This document shows positions 53,580 through 61,880 of a DNA stretch of 64,000 bases, piece by piece (position 1 is the stretch's first letter; each line of letters opens with the position of its first letter). The notes below the pieces were generated by a model. It searched no databases. It was not told where the DNA came from and saw only the letters and a list, made by a program, of their open reading frames with translations. Source of the stretch: DATATV01 sp035551355 (GTDB lineage: Bacteria; Actinomycetota; Actinomycetes; Mycobacteriales; Pseudonocardiaceae). The stretch is from contig DASZNF010000141.1 in assembly GCA_035551355.1 (NCBI GenBank), forward strand, positions 186,001 through 250,000, given 5' to 3'. The translations under genes were made by a program, and so were the position numbers.

Positions 53580-53646
53580 ATCCTAATCGGATGAATCGGA
53601 TATCCGCTGGCCAGTCGGGCGTCGGCGCGTCCTAGAGTTCTGGACA
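53580..53646. promoter_or_regulatory. Back-to-back leaderless promoters
   Basis: Minus strand: TAGGAT (53585-53580), 8 nt, ATG 53571. Plus strand: TAGAGT (53633-53638), 7 nt, ATG 53646. Both fit TANNNT -10 boxes whose start site would fall at or next to the start codon; neither gene has an SD. Confidence 0.5.
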
Positions 53647-54458
53647 TGAATGCGCTTGGGGTCTGTCTGCTGGTGTGCGCCGGGGTGTGCCTTGTCGTCT
53701 GGGTGTTGTCGCTGCTGACCCGGGAGTACTCCTGGGTGGACCGGATCTGGTCCATCATCCCGCTGGTCTACCTCGGAATCTTCGCTGGATTCGCCGGGTT
53801 CGGCGATGCCCGGCTGGACCTGATGTTCGGGCTGGTGATGTGCTGGGGCATCCGGCTGACCTTCAACTTCGCCCGCAAGGGCGGGTACGCCCGCGGTGGC
53901 GAGGACTATCGGTGGGTGGTGCTGCGCGAGCGGATGGCGCCCTGGCAGTTCCAGGTGTTCAACGCCGGATTCATTGTGGTGTACCAGAATCTGCTCCTGC
54001 TGCTGATCACGTTGCCCGCTTGGACCGCGCTGGATCACCGCACGCCGCTGGGCGTCGGGGATGTCATCGCGGCGGTCGTCTTCCTGGCCTTCCTCACCGG
54101 GGAGACCGTGGCCGATCAGCAGCAGTGGAACTTCCAGCAGTGGAAGAAGAGTGAGCTCGCCGCCGGCCGGGAGCCGGAGCGGCGGTTCGTGCGGACCGGG
54201 CTGTTCCGGTACTCCCGGCACCCGAACTTCTTCTTCGAGCAGGCGCAGTGGTGGGTGATCTTCGCGTTCGGCGCGATCGCGGCCCGGTCGGTGCTGCAGT
54301 GGACGGTGCTGGGTGCGTTCTTGCTCACCCTGCTGTTCGTCGGGTCGACCCGGTTCACCGAGACCATCAGCCGCGGCCGCTACCCCGAATACGCCGACTA
54401 CCAGCGGGAAACCTCGGCCGTGATTCCGTGGCCGCCGCGTCGGGTAGCCACTGGCTGA
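53646..54458 (+). CDS. DUF1295 (steroid-reductase-like) membrane protein
   Basis: A 270-aa protein with about seven hydrophobic helices. The C-terminal signature is RRFVRTGLFRYSRHPNFFFE and GRYPEYADYQRETSAVIPW, as in DUF1295/isoprenylcysteine-methyltransferase and 3-oxo-5-alpha-steroid 4-dehydrogenase-like proteins. It probably reduces or methylates a lipophilic substrate. Its divergent pairing with an EXPERA protein hints at shared lipid or steroid chemistry. Confidence 0.78.
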   Translation: MNALGVCLLVCAGVCLVVWVLSLLTREYSWVDRIWSIIPLVYLGIFAGFAGFGDARLDLMFGLVMCWGIRLTFNFARKGGYARGGEDYRWVVLRERMAPWQFQVFNAGFIVVYQNLLLLLITLPAWTALDHRTPLGVGDVIAAVVFLAFLTGETVADQQQWNFQQWKKSELAAGREPERRFVRTGLFRYSRHPNFFFEQAQWWVIFAFGAIAARSVLQWTVLGAFLLTLLFVGSTRFTETISRGRYPEYADYQRETSAVIPWPPRRVATG

Positions 54459-54480
54459 CCTGGGCGAACCGGCTGGATCG

Positions 54481-54526
54481 TCAACCAGTTTGTCAGTTCC
54501 GGTTGATAAGTTTATTGTTACTATCG
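54481..54526 (+). promoter_or_regulatory. Leaderless marR promoter with 26-bp inverted repeat
   Basis: TCAACC (54481-54486) and GGTTGA (54501-54506) are perfect arms with 14 nt between. TTGTCA (54490-54495), 17 nt and TATTGT (54513-54518) form a plausible promoter whose start site would be at about 54525-54526, the GTG itself. No SD is present. The repeat overlaps the -35, as expected for auto-repression. Confidence 0.5.
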
Positions 54527-54975
54527 TGAGGACGACCAAGACGATCTCACCGGAGACGGCCCGGGCCGCGGGAGACCTGCGGCTGTCGGTCGGCCGGATC
54601 GCGCGCAGGCTGCGTCAGTCGCACACCAGTGGCGATCTGAGCATGTCCGAGTCCAGCGTGTTGAGCCGGCTGGACCGGGAAGGCCTGGCCACGCCGGGGA
54701 AGCTGGCCGACTGTGAGCGGGTGCGTCCGCAGGCGATGGGCGTCACGCTGGCCGCGCTGGAGCAGCGCGGACTGGTGCGGCGCAGCCCGGACGCCGAGGA
54801 CGGCCGCCGGGTGGTGATGACGGTGACCGAGGAGGGGCTAGCCGTGCTGCGTGATCGCAGACTGGAAAGCGTGCAGAAGCTCGGCCGCGCGATGGAGGAC
54901 GAGTTCACCGCGGCCGAGCGCCGCAAGCTCGCTGCCGTGCTGCCGCTGCTGGACCGGTTGGCGGAGCGGCTGTGA
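54526..54975 (+). CDS. MarR-family regulator of the adjacent exporter
   Basis: A 149-aa protein from GTG 54526. The winged helix includes LSMSESSVLSRLDREGLATP, GKLADCERVRPQAMGVTLAA and LEQRGLVRRSPDAEDGRRVV. Its stop overlaps the exporter start (GTGA), so the pair is a classic marR/efflux operon. Confidence 0.88.
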   Translation: MRTTKTISPETARAAGDLRLSVGRIARRLRQSHTSGDLSMSESSVLSRLDREGLATPGKLADCERVRPQAMGVTLAALEQRGLVRRSPDAEDGRRVVMTVTEEGLAVLRDRRLESVQKLGRAMEDEFTAAERRKLAAVLPLLDRLAERL

Positions 54976-56720
54976 GCGCGGCCAGAACCAGCACGGAACC
55001 CACGGACTCCGAGAAATACAAGTGGATCGCGCTGTCCAACACCACGCTGGGTGTGCTGATCGCGTCGATCGACGGCTCGATCGTGATCATCTCGCTGCCC
55101 GCGATCTTCCGCGGCATCGGGCTGGATCCGTTGGCACCGGGCAACATCAGCTACCTGCTCTGGATGATCCTGGGCTACCTGCTGGTGTCCGCCGTGCTGG
55201 TGGTGGCGCTGGGCCGGCTGGGCGACATGTTCGGCCGGGTCCGGATCTACAACGCCGGATTCGCGGTCTTCGCGGTCGCCTCCATCGCGCTGTCCCTTGA
55301 TCCACTCAAGGGTGGCGCGGGAGCGCTGTGGCTGATTCTCTGGCGAGTGGTGCAGGCGTTCGGTGGCGCGATGCTGACCGGCAACTCGGCGGCCATCCTG
55401 ACCGACGCGTTCCCGTCCCGGCAACGCGGCATGGCCTTGGGGATCAACCAGATCACCGCGCTGGCCGGTCAGTTCCTCGGCCTGCTGGCCGGTGGTCTGC
55501 TGGCCGCGATCGACTGGCACGCGGTGTTCTGGGTGAGCGTGCCGATCAGCGTGGTGGGCACCTTCTGGTCCTACCGCAGCCTGCGCGAGATCGGGACTCG
55601 CACCCGCGCCCGGATCGACTGGCTCGGCACGCTGACCTTCACCGCCGGCACCGGCATCCTGCTGGCCGCGATCACCTACGGAATCCAGCCCTACGGTGGG
55701 CATCCCACCGGATGGACCAGTCCGACCGTCCTGAGTGGACTCGGTGCCGGGGTGCTGCTGCTGGCCGTGTTCTGCATCGCGGAAACCAAGGTGGCGCAAC
55801 CGATGTTCCGGCTCGCGCTGTTCAGGGTGCGCGCGTTCGCCGCGGGCAACCTGGCCGCGCTGCTCATCGCGATCGCCCGCGGTGGCCTGCAGTTCATGCT
55901 GATCATCTGGTTGCAGGGCATCTGGCTGCCCTTGCACGGCTACAACTTCGAGGACACCCCGCTGTGGGCCGGTATCTACATGCTGCCGCTGACCGTGGGC
56001 TTCCTGTGCGCCGGTCCGGCGTCGGGATACCTGTCCGACCGGTTCGGCGCGCGGCTGTTCTCCACCCTCGGACTGGTGCTGCTGGCCTTGTCCTTCCTGG
56101 GTTTGCTGATGGTGCCGGTGAACTTCGCCTACTGGCAGTTCGCGCTCCTGTTGCTGCTGTCCGGGATCGGGCAGGGCATGTTCTCGGCGCCGAACACCTC
56201 GGCCATCATGGGCAGCGTGTCCCCGGCCGAGCGCGGGGTGGCCTCGGGCATGCGCTCGACCTTCCAGAACTCCGGCACCTCGCTGTCCATCGGCGTGTTC
56301 TTCTCGCTGATGATCGCCGGTCTGGCCAGTGGCCTGCCGCATGCGCTGTCGTCCGGGTTGCAGGCGCAGGGCGTGTCGGCGGCGACCGCCAACGGGGTGG
56401 CCGCGCTGCCGCCGGTGAGCACGCTGTTCGCCACGTTCCTCGGCAACAACCCGGTCGCGCACCTGCTGGGCAACGGGGTACTGAACACGTTGCCCGCGCA
56501 CAGCGTCTCGGTGCTGACCGGCAACGAGTTCTTCCCGCAGCTGGTGTCCGGCCCGTTCCACCACGGCCTGGTCACCGTGTTCACCGCGGCGATGGTGATG
56601 GCGCTGATCGCGGCGCTGGCCTCGCTGTCGCGGGGCAGGCGGCAGGTCGCGTCGGCCGAGTCGGTCGAGACCGGCCGCTCGGACGCCAAGCCGGACGCGA
56701 AAACCTCGACCGGCCAGTGA
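54972..56720 (+). CDS. DHA2-family MFS exporter
   Basis: A 582-aa protein with about 14 helices. LIASIDGSIVIISLPAIFRG is TM1; GRLGDMFGRVRIYNAGF is motif A; NSAAILTDAFPSRQRGMALG and GINQITALAGQFLGLLAGGL are the motif C region. A large loop lies between the last helices (about 450-520). It starts with GTG 54972 overlapping the marR stop. A multidrug or natural-product exporter repressed by the MarR protein is expected. Confidence 0.87.
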   Translation: MSAARTSTEPTDSEKYKWIALSNTTLGVLIASIDGSIVIISLPAIFRGIGLDPLAPGNISYLLWMILGYLLVSAVLVVALGRLGDMFGRVRIYNAGFAVFAVASIALSLDPLKGGAGALWLILWRVVQAFGGAMLTGNSAAILTDAFPSRQRGMALGINQITALAGQFLGLLAGGLLAAIDWHAVFWVSVPISVVGTFWSYRSLREIGTRTRARIDWLGTLTFTAGTGILLAAITYGIQPYGGHPTGWTSPTVLSGLGAGVLLLAVFCIAETKVAQPMFRLALFRVRAFAAGNLAALLIAIARGGLQFMLIIWLQGIWLPLHGYNFEDTPLWAGIYMLPLTVGFLCAGPASGYLSDRFGARLFSTLGLVLLALSFLGLLMVPVNFAYWQFALLLLLSGIGQGMFSAPNTSAIMGSVSPAERGVASGMRSTFQNSGTSLSIGVFFSLMIAGLASGLPHALSSGLQAQGVSAATANGVAALPPVSTLFATFLGNNPVAHLLGNGVLNTLPAHSVSVLTGNEFFPQLVSGPFHHGLVTVFTAAMVMALIAALASLSRGRRQVASAESVETGRSDAKPDAKTSTGQ

Positions 56721-56749
56721 TCCTGGTCCAGTCGCTGAGCGGAATCGGC

Positions 56750-57391
56750 TCAGCGGCTGGGCACCAGGTCGTGCAGGGCATGATCGAGGTGGGCACGCAT
56801 CTCCCGCTGAGCCCGGTCCAGATCACCGGATTCGATGGCCCGCAACAGTTTCCGGTGCTGCTTACCCAGGTCCTGCGGCTCCGGGTAGGAACCGCGCAGC
56901 CGGGCCAGGCACAGCTGCATCTCCTCCTGCAGGGCCGGGTAGATGCGGCTCAGCCGCGGACTGCCCGCGGTGTCGACCAGGGCGAGATGGAAGATGGTGT
57001 GCGCGGCCACCCGCTCGCCCCAGCTGACCGAATCGGGCAGCTCTTCCAACGCCACCAAGGCTTTCTCGGCGGCGTCGAGCGAAAGCCTGCCCTCGACGAT
57101 TGCCCGGACCGCTTCCAGTTCCAGCGGGGTGCGCACGAAGAACAGATCGCGCACGTCGGCCTCGGTCAGCTCGGGCACCACCAGGGACCGGCCGCCGGCC
57201 GAGCGGGCCAGTTGGCGGGCGGCCAGCACCTGCAACGCCGAGCGCACGGTCGGCCGGGCCACGCCGAACCGGGCGGCCAGCGCGGCCTCGGTCAGCGGCG
57301 CGCCCGGGGCGAGCTCGCCGCTGAGGATCTGCCTGCGCACCTCCGCGACCAGCGCGTCCCGAGTGGTCGTGGTCTGCAACGCCACGCTCAT
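56750..57391 (-). CDS. GntR-family regulator (FCD/FadR type)
   Basis: A 213-aa protein. The N-terminal wHTH is RRQILSGELAPGAPLTEAAL, AARFGVARPTVRSALQVLAA; the FCD domain follows, with metal-binding-type His residues (HTIFHLALV, HRKLL, HLDHAL). ATG 57391 follows GGGGG. It is the last gene downstream of the aminotransferase and probably controls that operon and itself. Confidence 0.87.
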   Translation of the reverse strand: MSVALQTTTTRDALVAEVRRQILSGELAPGAPLTEAALAARFGVARPTVRSALQVLAARQLARSAGGRSLVVPELTEADVRDLFFVRTPLELEAVRAIVEGRLSLDAAEKALVALEELPDSVSWGERVAAHTIFHLALVDTAGSPRLSRIYPALQEEMQLCLARLRGSYPEPQDLGKQHRKLLRAIESGDLDRAQREMRAHLDHALHDLVPSR

Positions 57392-57432
57392 GGCCGCCCC
57401 CTTCGTGAATCCGGGCAGTCTATCCGTCTGAC

Positions 57433-57468
57433 TGGCTAGCCAAGCCCGATGACTAGCCAAGCCCGATG
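57433..57468. repeat. 17-bp-period repeat and palindrome between GntR and aminotransferase genes
   Basis: CTAGCCAAGCCCGATG occurs at 57436-57451 and 57453-57468; the second copy encodes the aminotransferase C-terminus and stop. TGGCTAGCCA at 57433-57442 is a perfect palindrome of the TGG-N4-CCA kind used by GntR proteins, 42 bp before the gntR start. Confidence 0.65.
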
Positions 57469-58841
57469 GCTTCGCCCGCCTCGGTCAGCGCGGTGCCCAG
57501 CCGGTCCACGATCAGGTCCAGCTCGGACCGGTCGCAGACCAGCGGCGGGGCGATCTGCACGATCGGCTCGCCGCGCTCGTCGGTGCGCGCGATCAGGCCC
57601 AGCTCGCGCATCCGCTTGGGCAGCAACTCACGCATCAGCAACGCGCGCTGGGCCTCGTCCAGCCGGGCGTCCGGGCCGCCCGCGACCAACTCGGCGGCGT
57701 AGAAGAACCCGGCGCCGCGCGCGTCGCCGACCACCGGCAGCTCGGCCAGCTCACCGAACCGCTTGGCCAGGTGCGGGGTCAGCTCGGCCACGTTGTCCAG
57801 CACCTTGTCGCGTTCGAAGATCTCCAGGTTGCGCAGCGCGATCGCGGCCGAAAGCGGGTGTCCGGCGAAGGTGATGCCGTGGGTCAGCGACCGGCCGGGC
57901 TCGTACAGCGGCTCGGCCACCTTGTCCGACACCATCACCGCACCCATCGGAGCGTAGGCCGAGGTGAGGCCCTTGGCGGTGGTGATCATGTCCGGCGTGG
58001 CGCCCGAGGCGGACACCGCGAAGTACTCGCCGATCCGGCCGAACCCGGTGATCACCTCGTCGGCGACCAGCAGGAACCCGTACCGGTCGGCCAGTTCGCG
58101 CAGGCCCGCCCAGTAGCCATCGGGCGCGGTGAAGCAGCCGCCCGCGTTCTGCACCGGCTCGGCGATCAGCATGCCCACCGAACTCGGATCGGCGGCCAGG
58201 ATCGTCGCCTCGGTCTCGGCCAGCAGGCGCTTGGTGAACGCGGCCTCGTCGGCGTCCGGGGCGCGGAAGGAGTTGGTGTTGGGCGCGTGCGAGACCTGCA
58301 CCGCGGGCGGCCCGAACGGCTCCTTCAGCGCCGGGATGCCGGTGAAGGCCAGCGCGCCCAGGGTGAGACCGTGATAGGCGGTGCGCCGGGCGATCGCCTT
58401 GGTGCGGCCCGGTTCGCCGTTGGCCACGTGGTAGAGCCGGGCCAGCTTCCATGCCGACTCCACCGACTCCGAACCGCCCGAAGTGAAGAACGCGCGGTTG
58501 ATGCCGGGCGGGGCCAGTTCGGCCAGCCGCTCGGCCAGCTCGATCGCGGCCGGGTGCGCGGTGTTCCAGTTGGTGTTGAACGGCATCGTGGTCAGCTGGG
58601 CGCTGGCCGCCTCGGCGAACTCCGGGCCGTAGGAGTAGCCCAGTTGCGCGCAGAACAGGCAGCTCAGCGCGTCGAGGTAGCGGTTGCCCGCGGTGTCCCG
58701 GACGTAGACGCCCTCGGCGCCGTCCAGCACCGGGACCTCGCCGCCGGAGCGCAGCTTCGCGTGCTGGCCGAAATGCAGCAGCAGATGATCGCGGATGCCG
58801 GCCTGGTAGCGGCTGTGGTCCGGGTTGGGTGTTGCGGGCAT
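57453..58841 (-). CDS. Class III (omega) PLP aminotransferase
   Basis: A 462-aa protein. FTSGGSESVESAWKLAR is the PLP-phosphate loop, YHGLTLG the stacking region, LLVADEVITGFGRIGEYF holds the cofactor Asp (D261), and ITTAKGLTSAYAPMGAV the Schiff-base lysine K290. It resembles beta-alanine/omega-amino-acid:pyruvate transaminases. ATG 58841 follows GGAGG. It probably moves the amino group of an omega- or beta-amino compound to pyruvate, giving a semialdehyde that the dehydrogenase at 60919 could reduce. Confidence 0.88.
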   Translation of the reverse strand: MPATPNPDHSRYQAGIRDHLLLHFGQHAKLRSGGEVPVLDGAEGVYVRDTAGNRYLDALSCLFCAQLGYSYGPEFAEAASAQLTTMPFNTNWNTAHPAAIELAERLAELAPPGINRAFFTSGGSESVESAWKLARLYHVANGEPGRTKAIARRTAYHGLTLGALAFTGIPALKEPFGPPAVQVSHAPNTNSFRAPDADEAAFTKRLLAETEATILAADPSSVGMLIAEPVQNAGGCFTAPDGYWAGLRELADRYGFLLVADEVITGFGRIGEYFAVSASGATPDMITTAKGLTSAYAPMGAVMVSDKVAEPLYEPGRSLTHGITFAGHPLSAAIALRNLEIFERDKVLDNVAELTPHLAKRFGELAELPVVGDARGAGFFYAAELVAGGPDARLDEAQRALLMRELLPKRMRELGLIARTDERGEPIVQIAPPLVCDRSELDLIVDRLGTALTEAGEAIGLG

Positions 58842-58893
58842 TCGTCGCCTCCTCGCCTGATGACCCATCTTCGAACCATACAAACCGGACTCG

Positions 58894-59568
58894 TCAGCGG
58901 GCGAACTCGTGCACCCGGTTGACGGTGTCGACCAGCTGCGTCAGGTCGGGCAGCACGGCGTCGGCGATGCCCGGATCGTCGGTCTGACCCAGCCGGTTGA
59001 TCCACACCCGGCGGATGTTCAGCTCGTGGGCCGGGGTGATGTCGTGGAAGTAGCTCTGCGCGATGTGCACCCAGTTTTCCGGCCCGGCCCCGAAGGACTG
59101 CTGGAACCGCAGGAAATGACTGTAGTCGGGCTTGTAGGCGCCCGCGTCCTCGGCGGTGATCACCGCGTCGATGGGCACGCCGAGGCGGCGCTGGGTTTCG
59201 CCGATGATGTCCCGGTCGCAGTTGGTCAGCAGGGCCAGCCGCCAGCCGTCCTCGCGCAGCGCGGTCAGCGCGGCCGTGGTGTCGGGGAACACCGGCCAGT
59301 ACGGGATGGTCTGGCCGAGGATCGCGGTGTCGTCGGCATTCAGGGCCAGTCCGGCTTCGGCGGCGGTGCGGCGCAGCGATTCGGCCATCACCTCCCGGTA
59401 ACGCAGCTCCGGCTTCTCCCGCTGCACCACGGGTTCGTGGGTGTTGTAGATCTCCAGCAGCCCGGTGCCCTGCCCGGGAAACAGCAGCTCGGCGCCGGTG
59501 GCGATGCCGTGTCGCCAGTCGACGAGGGTGCCGAAGCAGTCGAAGGTGGCCCAGCGGATCTCGTTCAT
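58894..59568 (-). CDS. HAD-superfamily hydrolase (haloacid dehalogenase type II-like)
   Basis: A 224-aa protein. TFDCFGTLVDW holds the nucleophile D10; LALLTNCDRD is motif II; AYKPDYSHF holds the motif III lysine; NIRRVWINRLG is near the C-terminus. This is the type II dehalogenase-like branch, which includes true 2-haloacid dehalogenases and phosphatases. Its order between the M24 protein and the aminotransferase suggests removal of phosphate or halide from a pathway intermediate. Confidence 0.82.
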   Translation of the reverse strand: MNEIRWATFDCFGTLVDWRHGIATGAELLFPGQGTGLLEIYNTHEPVVQREKPELRYREVMAESLRRTAAEAGLALNADDTAILGQTIPYWPVFPDTTAALTALREDGWRLALLTNCDRDIIGETQRRLGVPIDAVITAEDAGAYKPDYSHFLRFQQSFGAGPENWVHIAQSYFHDITPAHELNIRRVWINRLGQTDDPGIADAVLPDLTQLVDTVNRVHEFAR

Positions 59569-59584
59569 CTGCCCATCCCGGTCG

Positions 59585-59647
59585 AGTCGGTTGCGTCTCT
59601 GGATAACCGACAGTCTGCTATACGGTTATACCGAAACGCAACCGACT
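59585..59647. promoter_or_regulatory. Nested inverted repeats in the M24-HAD gap
   Basis: Outer arms AGTCGGTTGCGT (59585-59596) and ACGCAACCGACT (59636-59647) are perfect over 12 bp. Inside, ATAACCG (59603-59609) pairs with CGGTTAT (59623-59629), and CGGT-TAT-ACCG (59623-59633) is itself symmetric. This 91-bp gap is the only real break in the operon. It may be an internal GntR-controlled promoter or an attenuating hairpin. Confidence 0.55.
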
Positions 59648-59659
59648 TGAACACCCTGA

Positions 59660-60922
59660 TCAGTACGGGTTGGCGACGAACAAATCCTGACTGGGGAACT
59701 TGGTGATCACCCGGGGGCCGCGCTCGGTGACCACCACCACCTCCTCCTCGATGCGGGCGGCGGAGAAGCCGTCGGTGGCCGGGCAGTAGGTCTCCAGCGC
59801 GAACACCATGCCCGCCTGGATCTCCACCGGCGCGGTCAGGCTGTTCAGGCGGCTGATGATCGGGCGTTCGTGCAGGCCAAGGCCCAGCCCGTGGCCGAAC
59901 TGGAGGCCGAACGCGGCCATCTCGTCGGCGAAACCGAACTCGGTCGCGGCCGGCCAGGTCCGGGCGATGGTGTCGGTGCCGACGCCAGGGGCGACCGCCT
60001 CGATCGAAGCGTCCATCCATTCCCGGGCCTTGGTGTAGGCGTCGCGCTGGGCCGGGGTGGCGCTGCCCACGCTGAACGTGCGGTAGTAACAGGTGCGATA
60101 ACCGTTGTAGGACTGGATGATGTCGAAGAACGCCTGATCGCCAGGGCGGATGATACGGTCGGAGAAGTTGTGCGGATGCGGATTGCACCGCTCCCCGGAC
60201 ACCGCGTTGATCGCCTCGACCTGGTCTGAACCCATGTCGTACAACCGTTTGTTGGCCAGTGCGACGATCTCGTTCTCCCGGATGCCGGGCTTGAGCGCCT
60301 CCGCGATGTCCTGGTACACGCCGTCGACCATGGCCGCGGCCTGGGTCAGCAGGGTGATCTCGTCGTTCGACTTGATCACCCGGGCGTCGAGCAGCAACTG
60401 TTGCGCGTCAACGACTTTCAGGCCCTGGCGCTGCATCTCGAACAGGAACGGCGGTTCCACGATGTCCACGCCCACCGGCTGATCGGCCAGGCCGGCCTCG
60501 GTGAGCATGCCCTTGATCTCGCGCACCGCCGAGGCCATCAGCCCGACCGACGGGGCGATCGCCCCGCGCAGCCCGAGCATGCCCGCGCGACAGTTTTCCG
60601 TTGCCAGCCAAGGAGAGTAGAGCTGGTGATGCCGGGCGGCGGAACCGAAATCCCACAACACCGGGTCGCCGTCCCGGGTCAGCAGCGCGTAACGGGTCAT
60701 CTTGTCGCCCAGCGCGCCGCCGATCCAGGTCTGGGTGACGTAGCGGATGTTGTAGAAGTCGAACAACAGGAACGCGCCGCACTCGCTGGATTCCAGGGCC
60801 GCCTTGGCCCGGCGCAGCCGGTAGTCGCGCAACCGGGCGAAATCCACCCGCTCCTCGAAATCCACGCCGCCGTGGCCGGGGGCGGGCAGCGGGCGGGCGG
60901 TGGTGTCGATGTTCGTGGTCAT
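59660..60922 (-). CDS. M24 (creatinase/prolidase-fold) protein with an altered metal site
   Basis: A 420-aa protein. The pita-bread domain (about 175-415) has FFDIIQSYNGYRTCYYRTF, QFGHGLGLGLHERPI, FALETYCPA and RIEEEVVVV. In M24 peptidases the first segment supplies two aspartates 11 residues apart; here D267 is kept but the second is Cys (C278). The His (H344) and two Glu (E377, E392) ligands remain. Non-peptidase relatives include creatinase, ectoine hydrolase DoeA and DMSP lyase DddP, so a C-N or C-S cleaving role on a small osmolyte-like substrate is as likely as Xaa-Pro peptidase. It overlaps the dehydrogenase gene by ATGA. Confidence 0.78.
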   Translation of the reverse strand: MTTNIDTTARPLPAPGHGGVDFEERVDFARLRDYRLRRAKAALESSECGAFLLFDFYNIRYVTQTWIGGALGDKMTRYALLTRDGDPVLWDFGSAARHHQLYSPWLATENCRAGMLGLRGAIAPSVGLMASAVREIKGMLTEAGLADQPVGVDIVEPPFLFEMQRQGLKVVDAQQLLLDARVIKSNDEITLLTQAAAMVDGVYQDIAEALKPGIRENEIVALANKRLYDMGSDQVEAINAVSGERCNPHPHNFSDRIIRPGDQAFFDIIQSYNGYRTCYYRTFSVGSATPAQRDAYTKAREWMDASIEAVAPGVGTDTIARTWPAATEFGFADEMAAFGLQFGHGLGLGLHERPIISRLNSLTAPVEIQAGMVFALETYCPATDGFSAARIEEEVVVVTERGPRVITKFPSQDLFVANPY

Positions 60923-61860
60923 GATTTGTCACCGAGTCCGTCGTCGACCGGCACGTTCTCCGGGACCAGCTGGATGCCCGCGGCCCGGGCCTGTTCCAGG
61001 ATCAGCTCGGCGAAGTCGTTGTCCGTGTGCCCCGCGCCGACCGCGGCGGCGATGAGCTGCGCGGTCGCCGAGGCCACCGGCATGGGCGCCTCCAGTTCGC
61101 GGGCGGCGGCCAGACCGAGGTCGAAATCCTTGCGCAGCAACGGCATGGTGAAGGTCGGTGCGAAGTCCAGATTGACGAAGGCCGGGGATTTGTAGCGGGA
61201 GAACACCGAGCCGAGCACCGAGTTGTTCATGAACTCCAGGAAGGCCGAGCGGCTGGCGCCGCCCTTTTCGGCCAGCACGGTGATCTCGGCCAGCGACTGG
61301 GTCAGCACGCCCAGCAGCACGTTGTGGCAGATCTTCACCAGCCGGGCCACCTCGCCCTCGCCGACATAGGTCGCCCCACCCAGCAGGCCCAACAGCGGTT
61401 CGACCGCGTCGAAGATCTCGGCCGGGCCGGACACCGCCAGGGTGAGCTTGCCCGAGTCGACCACCTTGGGATTGCCGCTGACCGGCGCGGCCAGGAACTC
61501 CCCGCCCAGTTTCGCCGCCGCGGCCCGCACCTGGGCCGAGGCCTCGGTGGACACGGTGGAGGAGTCGATGAGCACTCCGGGGGCGCGGCCGCCGGTGAGC
61601 AGGCCGTCCTCGCCGGTGGTCACCGCGAGCAGGTCGGCCGAGGCGGACACCATGCTGAACACCACCGGCCGGTCGGCCAGCTCGGCCGGGGAGTCGACCA
61701 CGGTCGCGCCCGCCTCGGTCAGCGCCTCGGCCTTGGCCCGGGTGCGGTTCCACACGGCGACGTCGTGGCCGGCGCGCAGCAGCCGGGTGGCCAGGGCGGC
61801 GCCCATCCGGCCGGCGCCGATCCATCCGATGCGGGCGGACTGGCCCAGTTCGATCGTCAC
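60919..61860 (-). CDS. 3-hydroxyisobutyrate-dehydrogenase-family reductase
   Basis: A 313-aa beta-hydroxyacid dehydrogenase: Rossmann GWIGAGRMGAALATRLL (G15-G20), LIDSSTVSTEAS substrate loop, PVSGNPKVVDSGKLTLAVSG, and catalytic K176 in LVKICHN. Such enzymes interconvert a 3-hydroxyacid and its semialdehyde (3-hydroxyisobutyrate, tartronate or malonate semialdehyde, and others). It is the first gene of the operon, 20 bp downstream of the LacI-type palindrome. Confidence 0.85.
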   Translation of the reverse strand: MTIELGQSARIGWIGAGRMGAALATRLLRAGHDVAVWNRTRAKAEALTEAGATVVDSPAELADRPVVFSMVSASADLLAVTTGEDGLLTGGRAPGVLIDSSTVSTEASAQVRAAAAKLGGEFLAAPVSGNPKVVDSGKLTLAVSGPAEIFDAVEPLLGLLGGATYVGEGEVARLVKICHNVLLGVLTQSLAEITVLAEKGGASRSAFLEFMNNSVLGSVFSRYKSPAFVNLDFAPTFTMPLLRKDFDLGLAAARELEAPMPVASATAQLIAAAVGAGHTDNDFAELILEQARAAGIQLVPENVPVDDGLGDKS

Positions 61861-61880
61861 GCATCCTCCTCACAAGCTCT

